A stretch of DNA of 64,000 bases from an uncultured Ruminococcus sp. (GTDB lineage Bacteria > Bacillota > Clostridia > Oscillospirales > Acutalibacteraceae): positions 62,001 through 126,000 of the forward strand of contig CADBZY010000004.1 of assembly GCA_902799245.1 (NCBI GenBank), in the 5' to 3' direction. Position 1 is the stretch's first letter. Each line of letters begins with the position of its first letter. Both the position numbers and the translations under genes were made by a program. Positions 41,828 to 52,867 of this stretch are shown here, in pieces. The notes below the pieces were generated by a model, which had not been told where the DNA came from, did no database searches, and was given only the letters and a program-made list of their open reading frames with translations.

Positions 41828-42957
41828 GATCTTGTGATCTCCTTTTTAACGGGCAGACATAGGACGCTCATCAGACACATCACCAGCATGGCACAGCCAA
41901 AGCCTGTGGAAACGTGAGAAAAATCGGCCGGAATGCCGCTGATTTCCATGCCCGATGTCGGCAGAGCAGCCGAGGAAAAACACGGCAGCTTCAAGGCAAG
42001 CGAAGCGATGAGACTGCATAGTCCCCCCTGCATGATTCGGGTAATAAAGTAAACCGTCTTGTTCGGGCGGATGGTGCGGCAAATGGCGAAATTCTGAAAA
42101 TGCACCGACAGCCCGCCGAATCCGGCTACAAAAGCGGTAAACGGAATGCCAACGCTAACCGAAAGAATACTCCCTCCGGTCACTTCCGCGACACAGGGAA
42201 GCAGAATCTGACCGATATGACCGAGTCCCATATGTCCTGTCAGATTTCCCAAAGCGCCATTCACTCCCGTTGAACCGAGCAAACCCGTGATGATCTGAAA
42301 CAGAATGATAAAGCTGCACATATTCAGCAGAGTAACAGCCGTATCGGCAGCCGACTGCACAAAAGCGTCAGGATTGTGAGATATTGGGCTGGTCTGATGC
42401 TGTTTTTGATACAGTGCGTCATGTCCTCCGAAGATGAATCTGTAAGCTATTCCAATTATTATACATGATAAACCCTGTGCTGTCAATATCAATAGACCGA
42501 CAGATTTATTTTTGTAAAGCGCAGCGCCAATCATACCAATCGCGAATCCCGGTCCGGCGCAGAAAGCAATTTCCGCCAGCCTCTCCCCTTCCCGTCGGGA
42601 TATTTTGCCCTCGGCGACAAGAGTTTCCGCCGCTCTCGCTCCGGCGGGATAGCCGCCTACAAACGCTGTCATCATCGCAACGCCGCACACTCCCGGCAGA
42701 CCGAAAAGCAGATGTGTCGGCTTATTCAGCAGACTTCCGGCAATATCCGCAGAGCCGCTTTTTACAATGTACTGCGAGAGAAACATCATGGGAAAAAGCG
42801 ACGGAATAACGCTTGAAACGCATATCGTTATCCCGTTTCGGACTGCTGCCGCGGTGTCGCCGTAATAAATTATCAGCATGGCAAAAGCCGCTATAAAGGC
42901 AGCCGCGCTCCATAACGCAAAAATATTCTGCTGCGTCCTGCTTTTTATCTTCACCAT
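41824..42957 (-). CDS. ylbJ: YlbJ/SpoVV-like nucleoside-recognition domain membrane protein
   Basis: About 377 residues from ATG 42957 (AAAGGGTGA upstream); the longer frame from 43032 lacks a ribosome site. Multi-spanning (about eight or nine hydrophobic segments), with CVSSVIPSLFPMMFLSQYIV, FGLPGVCGVAMMTAFVGGYPAGARAAETLV and AEIAFCAGPGFAIGMIGAA, the signature of YlbJ-like proteins with Gate-type domains. In Bacillus YlbJ (SpoVV) is a mother-cell sporulation membrane protein implicated in dipicolinate movement. It diverges from yqfC-yqfD, also sporulation genes. Confidence 0.85.
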   Translation of the reverse strand: MVKIKSRTQQNIFALWSAAAFIAAFAMLIIYYGDTAAAVRNGITICVSSVIPSLFPMMFLSQYIVKSGSADIAGSLLNKPTHLLFGLPGVCGVAMMTAFVGGYPAGARAAETLVAEGKISRREGERLAEIAFCAGPGFAIGMIGAALYKNKSVGLLILTAQGLSCIIIGIAYRFIFGGHDALYQKQHQTSPISHNPDAFVQSAADTAVTLLNMCSFIILFQIITGLLGSTGVNGALGNLTGHMGLGHIGQILLPCVAEVTGGSILSVSVGIPFTAFVAGFGGLSVHFQNFAICRTIRPNKTVYFITRIMQGGLCSLIASLALKLPCFSSAALPTSGMEISGIPADFSHVSTGFGCAMLVMCLMSVLCLPVKKEITRS

Positions 42958-43010
42958 ATCATTCACCCTTTCGGAAAATGAATATGATTTTACGGTGAAA
43001 ATGATACGTG

Positions 43011-43038
43011 ATATTTTGAGCATAAAGGGCATATGTAT
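43011..43038 (+). promoter_or_regulatory. Sigma-E-like promoter of yqfC-yqfD
   Basis: ATATT (43011-43015), 14-base spacer, CATATGTAT (43030-43038) resembles the mother-cell sigma-E pattern (ATATT / CATACAAT) and lies about 20 bases upstream of the yqfC ATG. Confidence 0.5.
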
Positions 43039-43059
43039 TAAAAAACGGGAGTGAACGCC

Positions 43060-43338
43060 ATGAAAGACAACGACAACTCGCTTTCCGACAGATTTCTGAG
43101 AAAGCTGATGAATACCTCGCCGAGTTTCGCACGCGGAGAGTGCAGAATTACTATTGAAATGGGAAAGGGTCTGCTGATAGAAGGATGCAGCGGTATATGT
43201 GATTACAGTGACGTCCGGATTATAGTGATGACCTGTTCAAAAAGCGTGGTTATCGAGGGATGCGGTCTGAGTATTTGCCGTATGATCGAAAATTCCATCG
43301 TGATTTGCGGAAAAATCTGTTCTGTGAGCTTCACATAA
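43060..43338 (+). CDS. yqfC: YabP/YqfC-family sporulation protein
   Basis: 92 residues from ATG 43060 (GGGAGTGA upstream). YabP/YqfC family: RGECRITIEMGKGLLIEGCSGICDYSDVRIIV, then SIVICGKI, a repeated 'short beta-strand plus Gly' pattern. The family is required for sporulation in several Clostridia and is co-transcribed with yqfD, the next gene. Function in the mother cell is not biochemically known. Confidence 0.9.
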   Translation: MKDNDNSLSDRFLRKLMNTSPSFARGECRITIEMGKGLLIEGCSGICDYSDVRIIVMTCSKSVVIEGCGLSICRMIENSIVICGKICSVSFT

Positions 43339-43352
43339 AGGAAGGGTTTTGT

Positions 43353-44537
43353 ATGCCGGGATTATTCAAAAAAACGGTTTGCTTTGAGATTACTGGCGGA
43401 TCAGCCGAACGTTTTCTGAACGTAGCCTCCCGTCGGTGGCTGAATGTGTTCAACGTCAATCAGAAGGAAGGCCGAATCTTTGCATTCGGTTCGGCAAGTG
43501 AATTCTCAGCGCTCTGTGCCGTCGCGGAAAAGACAGGCTGTCAGCTCGATGTGATTTCTCATTACGGAATCGGGTATTATACCGGAAAGTACCGCGACAG
43601 ATGGGGATTTGCGACGGGATTTGTGCTGTTTGCGGTTACGATGTGGTTTCTGTCGCTCTTTGTCTGGTCGGTTGATGTGGAAAACCTGCCTCAGGAATAC
43701 GCCGTCAGCGTGAGTGATATTCTTTATGACGAGGGAATACGCGTGGGAGTGCTCAGCTCGTCGATTGACGGAAAAGTGCTGGGAATAGTACTCGAAGAAA
43801 GGCTGCCGCAGTTTGACATGATATTAGTGTCACAAATGGGTTGCAAGGCCAGGGTGCAGCTGAGCGTATCGGGGCCAACAAAAAAGCGCATCGAAGAACA
43901 TGAACCCTGCGATCTGATAGCGAAGGAAAGCGGACAGATCGTTTCAGCGACCGCCTCTCAGGGGACGATTTTTGTTAAGGACGGAGAAATTGTGGTTCCG
44001 GGTGACGTTCTTGTCAGCGGGGTTTTTGACTCACTGGAGGAAAGCATCGTCATGGTTCACGCCAAAGGAAGCGTCACAGCGCTCGTGGATAAGACTTTTT
44101 CCGAAACGGTAAATTACGAGCAGATCATCACAGAACCTACAGGACATATTATCAATATCAACCGTATAATGGCGTTCGGATTGGAGATACCTCTTTTCGG
44201 TTCGCTGCCAAAAGGCAATTACAGGAGAACCTTTGAAGAATACCCGCTCCGTCTGTTCGGATTTGATTTTCCGATCACCGTCCGAAGGGAGCAATGGCAC
44301 GAGCTGTGTTACACAGAAAAGCAATTCACCCCCGAGGAATGTACTGCGCAGGCGGAAAAAAAGCTGCAAAGGAGGATAGAGAAGGCCGATCACATTGAAA
44401 TCGTCAGCAGCGAACGCACGGTGAATGAAACCGCAAACGGCGTTCGGGTGACAAGATACGTTACGTTCCTAAAGGAAATAACGGAAGAAAAGCCCCTGCT
44501 GGTCGAACCCAAGCCGGAGAGTATCTCCTCAGAATAA
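43353..44537 (+). CDS. yqfD: Sporulation protein YqfD
   Basis: 394 residues from ATG 43353, preceded by AAAGGAAGG; the longer frame begins inside yqfC. A short N-terminal domain, a single membrane helix (about 88-110, WGFATGFVLFAVTMWFLSLF), a long extracytoplasmic region with GIRVGVLSSSIDG, VSATASQGTIFVKDGEIVVPGDVLVSG (a biotinyl/lipoyl-like barrel), and a basic C-terminal segment ending in EEKPLLVEPKPE. It matches YqfD of spore formers, conserved beside yqfC. Terminator at 44545-44571 follows. Confidence 0.9.
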   Translation: MPGLFKKTVCFEITGGSAERFLNVASRRWLNVFNVNQKEGRIFAFGSASEFSALCAVAEKTGCQLDVISHYGIGYYTGKYRDRWGFATGFVLFAVTMWFLSLFVWSVDVENLPQEYAVSVSDILYDEGIRVGVLSSSIDGKVLGIVLEERLPQFDMILVSQMGCKARVQLSVSGPTKKRIEEHEPCDLIAKESGQIVSATASQGTIFVKDGEIVVPGDVLVSGVFDSLEESIVMVHAKGSVTALVDKTFSETVNYEQIITEPTGHIININRIMAFGLEIPLFGSLPKGNYRRTFEEYPLRLFGFDFPITVRREQWHELCYTEKQFTPEECTAQAEKKLQRRIEKADHIEIVSSERTVNETANGVRVTRYVTFLKEITEEKPLLVEPKPESISSE

Positions 44538-44544
44538 ACAATTG

Positions 44545-44571
44545 CCGCAGGCGCCATCAAGACGCCTGCGG
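44545..44571. terminator. Bidirectional terminator between yqfD and the uracil-DNA glycosylase
   Basis: Perfect 9-bp stem CCGCAGGCG (44545-44553) with CGCCTGCGG (44563-44571), followed by TTTATT on the plus strand and CAATTGTTTATT on the minus strand. Confidence 0.8.
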
Positions 44572-44583
44572 TTTATTAAGAAT

Positions 44584-45162
44584 TTACATATCGTATGTTT
44601 CGGGGCAGACTTCCATGATTTTATCCCGCAGAAGCAGAAAGTCGTTGAACGCGTCGGGCTTCTGGTTGGGATTGCGCAGCAGCGCTGCCGGGTGAAGCGT
44701 CGCCATCATCAGGGTGCCTTTTTTGTCCACGAACTGGCCGTGCTGACGGGTGATCTTCATATTCGGATCCATCAGCTTCATGCCTGCGATCCGCCCGAGA
44801 CAGACAATGATCTTCGGCCGCATGATGGCAAACTGGTTGCGCAGCCAGCCGATGCAGGCTTCCTGTTCCTCCGGAAGCGGATCGCGGTTCTGCGGCGGGC
44901 GGCATTTGACGATGTTGGCGATATAGATGTTGCGTTCGCGGGAGAGATCAACCGCGTCAAGCATGACGTCGAGCAGCTTTCCGGCGCGACCCACAAACGG
45001 CTCGCCCTGCAGATCCTCATTCTCGCCGGGGCCTTCACCCACAAAAAGCACCTTGGCTTTCGGATTGCCCACGCCGAACACGACGTTGTGCCGCCCTTGG
45101 CAAAGCCCGCATTTCGTGCACTTTAAGCACTCGCTTCTTAATTCGTCAAAATCCTTATACAT
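44584..45162 (-). CDS. Family 4 uracil-DNA glycosylase with [4Fe-4S] cluster
   Basis: Removes uracil from DNA. 192 residues. [10 protein letters not shown] (cluster cysteines about 15 and 18), [24 protein letters not shown] (active-site loop GEGPG-E), [13 protein letters not shown] with the third Cys, CIGWL with the fourth, and [10 protein letters not shown] (catalytic-loop HPAAxLR) are all conserved in family 4/5 enzymes. SD AGGTGAT before the ATG. Transcribed with no close neighbour upstream except addA, which follows after it on the map but precedes it in transcription. Confidence 0.95.
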   Translation of the reverse strand: MYKDFDELRSECLKCTKCGLCQGRHNVVFGVGNPKAKVLFVGEGPGENEDLQGEPFVGRAGKLLDVMLDAVDLSRERNIYIANIVKCRPPQNRDPLPEEQEACIGWLRNQFAIMRPKIIVCLGRIAGMKLMDPNMKITRQHGQFVDKKGTLMMATLHPAALLRNPNQKPDAFNDFLLLRDKIMEVCPETYDM

Positions 45163-45185
45163 AGTATATCACCTGTGTCTATTGA

Positions 45186-48100
45186 TTATTTTACCTCGAT
45201 GAGCTGATCAAGATAGAAGGAATACAGATAAATGCCCTTGACGGGCTTTTCAAGCACCAGTTCCATCGCGTACCGGTAGAGCCGGAGCTGCGTGCCGTAG
45301 TGCTCCGTCAGTTTTTCGGGGTCGGATATGCGGTCGGTCTTGTAGTCGAGAATCACCGCGCCGTCGGGATAGACAAGCACGCAGTCACATTCGCCTTCCA
45401 GCACGATGGGTTCGCCGCCTATGTCGCATTCGGTGACAACCGACGTGTGCTCCCTGTCCAGAATCACGGAAAATTCCCGCTCGCGGAGTATCTCCTCCGC
45501 TGTGGAGAGCATGGGCTTCATCCGGGTAAAGAATGCCGTTATCTTCGCGGTATCGACGGCGTTGGCCTCGGTTTCTGTGAGAAAGCCGTACTGCTGCAGG
45601 CGTTTGAGTTCCTGCTCCGGGGATTCCGCCGCGGCGCGGAAATTGGCAAATTCCATGTATTTATGCAGCGCCTTGCCCCTCTCGGTGGGCGTCAGTCCCC
45701 CGCTCATCATGAAGGAGGGGCGCACGAGGTTGATGGAATCGCCCGAGTGCTCCCGCTTGGTCAGCTCAGAGGCGGTTACCTTGGTGGGTACGCCGGTTAA
45801 ATTTTCGTACGGGTATTTAAATGAAAGCCGTTCCCTGATGGCTGCCATCAGTGCTTCATCCGGCTGGGAGTCCTCCGTCTGAGGCGTTTCCACAGATTCA
45901 GTCTCAGGCTGCGCTTCCTCTTCGGTTGCGGAGTCCGCGTCGTAGATCACGGCTTTCAGCCTGCAGCCCGACGCGGGAACGGGTTCGACGCAGAGAGTGG
46001 ATAATTCCCGCAGACAGCCGCAGTCGGGATGCTGGATGGCTGCTATCGCCAGCCACGCGGCGAAGGAATGGCCCTGCGACACGGCAAACGGCGGAATCTG
46101 TCCGTTCTCTTCGGTATGATAGACGGCGATCGCCGCGTCGTTGATGCAGGATCTGACCGAGATCGGAGTCGCCACCATAATGAGCTTCTCTTTGGCGCGG
46201 GTCAGCGCCACATACAGTATGCGCATTTCCTCGCTGAGATTCTCGGTGCCCGAGCGCTCGATGATCGCCCTTCTTATCTGGGTATCGTACAACACGCCGT
46301 CTTCCTTCATCTTCATGCCGATGCCGAGATCGTTGTGGGTGATGACCTCTCCCCCTTTGCCGTCCTTCTGGAAGGGCGAGCCGAGTCCCGCCACGATACA
46401 GACCGGGAATTCCAGCCCCTTGGATTTGTGGATGGTCATGATGCGCACCACGTCCGAATTCTCCGTCACCGAGACAGCGCCGGAAAGGTCTTCGCCCTGC
46501 TCGAGCATTCTGTCCACCGTGGAGATGAAAGCGCCCACGCCGAAGGAGCCGGAGCCTTCGCATCTGGCGGCAAATTCGCAGAGCAGGCGGATATTCGCCG
46601 TGCGGATGTCGCCGTTCGGCATGGCGCCCGCCGCCGCGAGATAGCCGGTGGAGTAGCAGATCTCCTCCATCAGCCTGTCGGCGGGCTGTGTGGCGGCAAG
46701 CAGCCGATAATGATCCATGCTTCCAAGGAAAGAGGCGCATTTTTCGTCGCCGTCCTTCGCCATCGACATGACCGCGCCGTACAGCGGCGCGGAACGTTCT
46801 TTCAGCCTTATCCGCGCCATTTCGTCGGGTGAGAAACCGAAAATCGGCGACATCATCACGCACATGAGCGGGATATCGAGCAGAGGATTGCTGATCACCC
46901 TCAGGAAGGAGAGAATGACGTTGGCTTCGTCGGTGTCCAGAAGCCCTCCCTCGGTCGAAATCCACGAGGGAATGCTCCTGCGTTCCAGCGCGTCGGTGTA
47001 GCTTCGCCCGTGGGAGCTGATGCCGCGCCGGAGGATGCAGAAATCGCCGAAACGCGCCGGACGAAGCTCCCCTGTCGACTTGTCGGTCACTCTGAACCCT
47101 TCGGAGAGCATTTTTTCAATGAGTGAAGCGATGTATTCCGCTTCAAAGTCGGTGGCGCCCAGCTCATACCCTTTCGGTCGGCTGAGAAAATGCAGCTCGG
47201 CGGTCATGTCATCCGATTCGGGATAGACCGCCCGGGCGATCAGCTCCTGGGACGCATCGTACTTCACGCCGCCCATTGCGGGAGACATGATGCGCCGGAA
47301 GATGAAGTTGATCGCCCCGGTCACTTCGCTCCGGCTGCGGAAATTCGCGCCGAGTGTGATCAGCGCGGGATACTTGGTGTCTTCGGCGGTATAGGGAGTG
47401 TACCGGCGGAATTTCTCCATGAATAGCTCCGGCACCGCCTTGCGGAAGCGGTAAATGCTCTGCTTCATATCGCCGACCATGAACATATTCACGCCGTCGG
47501 TCAGCGACCTTGGATCCTCATTTCCGGGATTGCGCGCCACGGCAGAGAAGATCAGGCTCTGCACCGCGTTGGTGTCCTGGTATTCGTCGAGCATGATTTC
47601 ATCGTACTGCTGCGTCAGTGCCAGCGCCGTGTCGGTCTTGCAGTAGGCGTTCAGATAGTCCGATGAGGACGACAGGACGACGCTTTCCTGTAAAGGCTCT
47701 TTCCTTTGCACAAGCAAATTGACCGCCATGTGCTCGAGGTCTACAAAGTCCAAAACGCGCCTTCTTGCCTTGGCCTCCGCCATTGCCGCGTAATACTCCC
47801 GGAGCAGGCTCATCAGCTTGCTAGCCATTCTTCCTGTAAAGCTGATTTCCTTTTCAAATTCTTCCGCGTCCGAAACGACGGCGGAACGTATTTCATCCAT
47901 GACATCCTTGACCACTTCACGCGCAGCCTTGGCAATATCCGCTTCGTAAGGCAGCTTGGTCACCTTGCCGAGGGGCGTTATCTCGGCTTCGGACGAGCAG
48001 CGGTAGAGATCGTCCCATTGACCGCCATCTGCGGCTGCCCGGATTCTTTCGAGAATCTCCGCGTCGCGCTCGAACGAAGGGAGGTATTTCTCCGTGAGCT

Positions 48101-48827
48101 TTTCGTCCGATGCCGAAACGTCACAGGCGATGGCGTTGCACGCAAGACCGTATTCCGCCGCCTTCTTCACATATTCCAGCACCGACTGTCCCCACACCGT
48201 TCCGGTCGGGTCGCCTGAGGAATAGGCGTTTTCGAGGGCGGTCATGATGTCCTCTGGAAACGGGAAGGAGCCTATGTAGAAATCCAGCTGCTTGATCAGA
48301 TCGGAGAGCTCGCTGTCGTTCTTGTCCCCGATCAACTGCTCCACTAGCTCAAAAAAGTCGTCGTCCCCTTCGGCGTAGTTGTGTTCGAGCACGTCGTTGA
48401 TGCAGTCTTCCCGGATGATTTTAAGCTCGGAATCGTCCGCGATGCGAAAATCGGGGGCGATATCCAGCTTGTAGAAATTATCCCGCACCAGCTTGCTGCA
48501 GAATGAGTCGATCGTGCAGATCGGCGCTTTTTTGACAAGTATCATTTGGCGGCGCATGCGTGTGTCCCATGGGTCTTGCTCCACCTTCTTTTGCAGCTCG
48601 GCTGTGATCCTCTCCTTCATTTCGGCGGCCGCCGCCCTGGTGAAGGTCACAATCAGCAGCCTGTCTGCGTCACAGTATTTCTCCGGGTCGTCGCTGGTCA
48701 GCTTTTCGATCACTCGCTGCACCAGCACGGCAGTTTTGCCGGAGCCTGCCGCCGCCGAGACAAGCAGCGTGCCGCCCGCCGCGTCAATGGCGCTGCGCTG
48801 CTGCGGCGTCCATATTCTCTCACCCAT
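45186..48827 (-). CDS. addA: ATP-dependent helicase/nuclease subunit A
   Basis: 1213 residues, the usual AddA size. Processes double-strand ends for recombination together with AddB. UvrD-type helicase motifs: [23 protein letters not shown] (Walker A), [11 protein letters not shown] (motif II), [12 protein letters not shown] (motif III), [11 protein letters not shown] (motif V) and [12 protein letters not shown] (motif VI). The C-terminal RecB-type nuclease has [20 protein letters not shown]. Its ATG lies within the addB end (8-base overlap) after AGGAGGAAG, so both subunits are made in fixed ratio. Confidence 0.97.
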   Translation of the reverse strand: MGERIWTPQQRSAIDAAGGTLLVSAAAGSGKTAVLVQRVIEKLTSDDPEKYCDADRLLIVTFTRAAAAEMKERITAELQKKVEQDPWDTRMRRQMILVKKAPICTIDSFCSKLVRDNFYKLDIAPDFRIADDSELKIIREDCINDVLEHNYAEGDDDFFELVEQLIGDKNDSELSDLIKQLDFYIGSFPFPEDIMTALENAYSSGDPTGTVWGQSVLEYVKKAAEYGLACNAIACDVSASDEKLTEKYLPSFERDAEILERIRAAADGGQWDDLYRCSSEAEITPLGKVTKLPYEADIAKAAREVVKDVMDEIRSAVVSDAEEFEKEISFTGRMASKLMSLLREYYAAMAEAKARRRVLDFVDLEHMAVNLLVQRKEPLQESVVLSSSSDYLNAYCKTDTALALTQQYDEIMLDEYQDTNAVQSLIFSAVARNPGNEDPRSLTDGVNMFMVGDMKQSIYRFRKAVPELFMEKFRRYTPYTAEDTKYPALITLGANFRSRSEVTGAINFIFRRIMSPAMGGVKYDASQELIARAVYPESDDMTAELHFLSRPKGYELGATDFEAEYIASLIEKMLSEGFRVTDKSTGELRPARFGDFCILRRGISSHGRSYTDALERRSIPSWISTEGGLLDTDEANVILSFLRVISNPLLDIPLMCVMMSPIFGFSPDEMARIRLKERSAPLYGAVMSMAKDGDEKCASFLGSMDHYRLLAATQPADRLMEEICYSTGYLAAAGAMPNGDIRTANIRLLCEFAARCEGSGSFGVGAFISTVDRMLEQGEDLSGAVSVTENSDVVRIMTIHKSKGLEFPVCIVAGLGSPFQKDGKGGEVITHNDLGIGMKMKEDGVLYDTQIRRAIIERSGTENLSEEMRILYVALTRAKEKLIMVATPISVRSCINDAAIAVYHTEENGQIPPFAVSQGHSFAAWLAIAAIQHPDCGCLRELSTLCVEPVPASGCRLKAVIYDADSATEEEAQPETESVETPQTEDSQPDEALMAAIRERLSFKYPYENLTGVPTKVTASELTKREHSGDSINLVRPSFMMSGGLTPTERGKALHKYMEFANFRAAAESPEQELKRLQQYGFLTETEANAVDTAKITAFFTRMKPMLSTAEEILREREFSVILDREHTSVVTECDIGGEPIVLEGECDCVLVYPDGAVILDYKTDRISDPEKLTEHYGTQLRLYRYAMELVLEKPVKGIYLYSFYLDQLIEVK

Positions 48828-51800
48828 TGTCTTCCTCCTGCATAAGCTCCAATGTATCTGTCATGCTTCTTTTGGAAATTTTTCTGCCGGAACATTTCTG
48901 CTCCTGCGAACAGATAATGCGGTATTCGCAGTATTCGCAGGCGTCATAGCTGCCTTTGACGGGAGATGTGCCGATCTCGCCCCGGTGGAGCGCCTCGCCC
49001 ATCTCACGCAGCAGCGAACGGATATAGCCCCGGATCACGCGGAATTGCTGCGCGTCGGCGACATAGGTCGCTCTGGAAAGAAAATTCTCTCCCCCTTTGA
49101 CGGTCGTCGCGTCAGTGCGCTTGTCGACCTTTTTCTGCATCCCTATCTCCATAGCGTTGATGACGTCGGCGTCATCGATGATCAGGCCGTTGTTTTTGAG
49201 ACGTTCCTTCTGCTCCGCCTCGAGGGAGGTCTTTCCCCTCTCGCCGGAGATTTTATTCAAAGAAGCGGGAGAATAAATCACGCCTGCCGGAGAATAGTCG
49301 CTTCCGCTAAGTTCCCTGTCGCAGAGGATGTCAAGGTATATCATCATCTGCATATTCAGCCCGGAGAGAATGTCGCTGAGCACAAATTCCTTGCTGCCCG
49401 TTTTGTAATCCACCACACGGATGTATTTCACGCCGCCCTTGCTGTAAATATCCACGCGGTCGATCTTGCCGCCGACGCTGATGTGCGTCCCGTCGGACAG
49501 CGGAATTTGCAGCGGTTGCAGTTCCGTGCCGTCAATCGGCAATTCAAACGAATCCGGCACAAACAGGCTCTTGGCAAATTCCTCCCCCAGCTGCCTGATC
49601 AGCACCGAGAGCGACTGCGTGAGCCGCCGGAAAAGGTACATCAGCCGCGCCGATTTCATATCCGTGCCGCCCATCACCTCGTTGAGATAGTCCGTGAGGT
49701 ATTGCCCGATCATTTCCGTCAGATCGTCCTGCGCAGCCAGTTCGCCGACGTCGTGATCGCGCAGCATTTTTTCAAGCACGTAATGCACCACACTGCCGTA
49801 TTCCATGGGGGTGAGTTCGGCTCTGCGCCGGGAAACCGCCTTCATGCCGTACTGACAGAAGTATTTGAACTGACAGCTGTAAAAACACTCGGCTTTGGAT
49901 GCGGATATCCTGATGTTCCTGCCGAAGAGCGAAAACGCGGTGTTTTTATCATGTAAAGCCTCTTTGCTTTGCATCAATGCGGAGCGGGAAGCTGCCTGCC
50001 TGACAACCGCAATCTTGTCGGCATACTTTTCCAGACCCGCGTAGGTTTCCGCAAGCGCCTTGGAAAGCCCGGAGTTTTCGCCCAAAGAGGCCGCAGCCAG
50101 CAGAAAGCCCGCGTCGTCATTTTCGATCATATCGAGGGTGACGATTTCGCTGCGGGACAGCTTTTGGCACCTCGGAACCGTGCGGAAAACCTCACTGACA
50201 ATCTCAGAACTATAAAGCTGTTCTCCGTTACAGCACTTGCTGTAGGTGACATATACCCTATCCGATGCGCATGTCAGCGCGGAATAGGCGATGAACTGTT
50301 CGTTCAGGGCTGTGTCGGTGGAATCGCCTGCAAGCGGCAGCTTCATGCTGATCAGCATTTTGCGCTCGTTTTCGGTGAACACCCCGGTCGCTTCGGGAAG
50401 CACCGGGAACACGCCTTCGTTGGCGCCGAGTACAAAGACCGCTTTGACCCCCGACGTCCGTATTCGGTCCGCCGCGCCGAAAACCACTTCGTCCATTCCC
50501 TGCGGGATCTCCCCCACGTCGCACAATCCAAGCATCAGTGTGAGCAGGTCGGAAAACTCCCGGAAGGACAGTTTTGTTTCACCGAGGATGTTGGCCAGCT
50601 GATCGAGCACATTCATCAGCAGATTCCACACCTGCCCTTGCGCTTCCGCCTCCTGCGGCGTCAGCCTGGGCAGCATCCGCTCTATACATTCCCCGCAGCC
50701 CGCCGATTCGATCAGCTGGTAAACGGCGGCAGCCATATCCTTTCCGCTTGCGTTTTCGTCCTTAACGGACGTTTCAAATGTGTTAAGTAAACTAACTATA
50801 CATTGTTTGGTCGCGTTTATGTTGTCGAGAACCGCGTTGTCTTCGTCGGTCTGGCGGTCGGTGTAGCCGTAGGGAGACTGCGTAAAGTCCTGCTTCCATT
50901 TTTTGCCGCTGATACTCCAGACAAAGCAGTAGTTTTCAAGCCGTGCCGCGTCCACCGTACTTACGTCCCTCAGCATTCCGGTTTTCAGCCACCGCATAAT
51001 ATCCTCGCTTCGCCAGCGTCCGTTGATGATGTCGAGCGCTGCCATCACGAATCGGACAAGGGGGAGGTCTGTGACGGCGGAACGCCTGTCACAGAAGCAG
51101 GGGATTCCCTGCAGATCGAGTGCGCGGAGAATCTGGTTCTTGTAATCCGCATCGTTCCGGCAGAGGATGGCAAAATCTCTCCAGCGCATCCCCTTTTCCC
51201 GCACGAGCCGTCTGATCTCCCGGGCGACGAATTCCGTTTCGTCGTATTTGTCCTCCGCCGCGTAAATCACCACATTGTCGGTGGCTTCCGTGAACGATTC
51301 TGTCTGACGTGTTCTGAATACGCCGGCTTCCATGCATTGCAGTTCTTCTGATTGAAAGCGGTTATGTCCTTTCAGTATTTCAAAGGTTAGAGTACTGTCG
51401 AATTCGCGGAGGAAATCAATGGTGTGATGAACCACTGAAAAGAGGTCGTCGTATTGGTTACTGCCTTTTGTGTTTGGCTCCTCGCAGCATAGCGTTATCT
51501 CAAAAGCCTCGCATTGGGAAATAATCTGCTCCAAAACAGCCAATTCCTGACGGGTAAAGCCTGTAAAGCTGTCTGCAATAACAATCGTGTCACTGAAATA
51601 TTCGAATTGCCTTAAATTGATGGCAAGTCGAGTCAAGTCGTCAAGTGGGTCAATGGAGCCGATATTTTGAATGACGGCATTGTAGGCGCCATAGATCAGT
51701 GAAAGCTCTCTTAGTTTCTGCGAAAGCACCGATTCTTCCGTTTTTTCGGCTGTATGGTTCAGCAATTCCGGGCTGATGGCACAGCTTTTGAACTCTGCCA

Positions 51801-52170
51801 CAGCCGAAAGCATATTATTAATGAGATCCTGACGCTTTCGGCTGCCGGAATAGAGCGAAAGATGATCCTGTACCTGGTTCATTGCGACGTTCATTACAGC
51901 TGCTCGACCGGATTTGTCGAGCAGCTTGCCTGCAATTCCGCCCGTTTCACGTGAAACTCTTCTCGAAATACGTGTAAAGCTGAATACCTCTACATTATCT
52001 GCAAGGCTTGCGGAAAGCAGCTGCAGCATTGCCCGTTCGGTTTCAAATGAAAATTGTTCCGGTACCAGCAGCGCGACCCTTTTGCCCTCGGTGGCCAGCT
52101 CTGCCGCCCGGTTTCTTGCGTAGTGCGTCTTGCCGCTGCCCGCTGTGCCGACCACACATTTGATTCCCAT
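48820..52170 (-). CDS. addB: ATP-dependent helicase/nuclease subunit B
   Basis: Start proposed at ATG 52170 (MGIKCVVGTAGSGKT), eight bases after GGAGG; the alternative ATG at 52185 has no ribosome site. About 1116 residues. Walker A GTAGSGKTHYAR near the N-terminus; an inactivated helicase core; C-terminal RecB-family nuclease with RVVDYKTGSKEF. The AddB [4Fe-4S] cluster cysteines are seen: an upstream Cys in CFYSCQFKYFC (about 790) and CEYCEYRIICSQEQKC near the end. Complete subunit, adjacent to addA. Confidence 0.96.
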   Translation of the reverse strand: MGIKCVVGTAGSGKTHYARNRAAELATEGKRVALLVPEQFSFETERAMLQLLSASLADNVEVFSFTRISRRVSRETGGIAGKLLDKSGRAAVMNVAMNQVQDHLSLYSGSRKRQDLINNMLSAVAEFKSCAISPELLNHTAEKTEESVLSQKLRELSLIYGAYNAVIQNIGSIDPLDDLTRLAINLRQFEYFSDTIVIADSFTGFTRQELAVLEQIISQCEAFEITLCCEEPNTKGSNQYDDLFSVVHHTIDFLREFDSTLTFEILKGHNRFQSEELQCMEAGVFRTRQTESFTEATDNVVIYAAEDKYDETEFVAREIRRLVREKGMRWRDFAILCRNDADYKNQILRALDLQGIPCFCDRRSAVTDLPLVRFVMAALDIINGRWRSEDIMRWLKTGMLRDVSTVDAARLENYCFVWSISGKKWKQDFTQSPYGYTDRQTDEDNAVLDNINATKQCIVSLLNTFETSVKDENASGKDMAAAVYQLIESAGCGECIERMLPRLTPQEAEAQGQVWNLLMNVLDQLANILGETKLSFREFSDLLTLMLGLCDVGEIPQGMDEVVFGAADRIRTSGVKAVFVLGANEGVFPVLPEATGVFTENERKMLISMKLPLAGDSTDTALNEQFIAYSALTCASDRVYVTYSKCCNGEQLYSSEIVSEVFRTVPRCQKLSRSEIVTLDMIENDDAGFLLAAASLGENSGLSKALAETYAGLEKYADKIAVVRQAASRSALMQSKEALHDKNTAFSLFGRNIRISASKAECFYSCQFKYFCQYGMKAVSRRRAELTPMEYGSVVHYVLEKMLRDHDVGELAAQDDLTEMIGQYLTDYLNEVMGGTDMKSARLMYLFRRLTQSLSVLIRQLGEEFAKSLFVPDSFELPIDGTELQPLQIPLSDGTHISVGGKIDRVDIYSKGGVKYIRVVDYKTGSKEFVLSDILSGLNMQMMIYLDILCDRELSGSDYSPAGVIYSPASLNKISGERGKTSLEAEQKERLKNNGLIIDDADVINAMEIGMQKKVDKRTDATTVKGGENFLSRATYVADAQQFRVIRGYIRSLLREMGEALHRGEIGTSPVKGSYDACEYCEYRIICSQEQKCSGRKISKRSMTDTLELMQEEDNG

Positions 52171-52251
52171 ACCGTGTTCCTCCATTTCTATATTAGTATA
52201 ATTATCTCACACAACCTGTAAAAAAGCAACCTGAAAAAATCCAAAGTCCCG

Positions 52252-52860
52252 TTATCGGGACTTTTCGGACAGATATTTCATGAATTCCTCGTAAAGCTCC
52301 ACGCATTTGAACCTGACTTCGTAGCCGTCAGTCTCCACAAGCTCCATCTGTTCGGGAGTCAGCACTTCGCTGAGCTGCGCTTCGTCCTCGCTGGCCGCCG
52401 AGATACAGAGCGGCGGAAACATGACGCACCACCAGTTGTGCCCTTCGCCCTCTCCGATCACCACACGGAGCGCCTGGTAATTGCCCGCCGGAAGGGTGAC
52501 GTCACCGTAGGTGCGTGTCGTAAAATAGGTGTTTTCCAGCGCAACGCTGACGGGATAATCAAATCCACCGGAAGCGACCACCTTTTGTGCTTCTTCCTGC
52601 AGCAAGTGCAGATGGGCATTTGTTTCTTGGACGGCTTCTTCCTTAGTCGTGGAGTTTGAATAGATTTCCTTGCTGACTTCCAGCAGCCTGTCGCGCACTT
52701 TCAATTTCAGCGCCTGGTCCTCTTCGCTGTCGGAATTGGCAAGCACATGCATTCGCAATACGCTGCTGCGAATTTCAGCACATTCCGTATTTAAGGCGGT
52801 CATGCTGAGAAGCACCGAAAACACAAACGCAAGGAAAACCGAAATCTCTAATCTTTTCAT
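52252..52860 (-). CDS. spoIIR: Stage II sporulation protein R
   Basis: A 202-residue secreted signalling protein made in the forespore; in Bacillus it activates the SpoIIGA protease in the mother cell and so releases sigma-E. N-terminal membrane/signal helix (VFLAFVFSVLLSMTAL), then VLRMHVLANSDSEEDQALKLKVRD, the family signature, YPVSVALENTYFTTRTYGDVTLPAGNYQALRVVIG, GHNWWCVMFPPLC. It is placed just after ispE. The SD (CGGAGGATA) is seven bases before the ATG and can pair with an upstream anti-SD; see the findings. Confidence 0.95.
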   Translation of the reverse strand: MKRLEISVFLAFVFSVLLSMTALNTECAEIRSSVLRMHVLANSDSEEDQALKLKVRDRLLEVSKEIYSNSTTKEEAVQETNAHLHLLQEEAQKVVASGGFDYPVSVALENTYFTTRTYGDVTLPAGNYQALRVVIGEGEGHNWWCVMFPPLCISAASEDEAQLSEVLTPEQMELVETDGYEVRFKCVELYEEFMKYLSEKSR

Positions 52861-52867
52861 ATAACAA

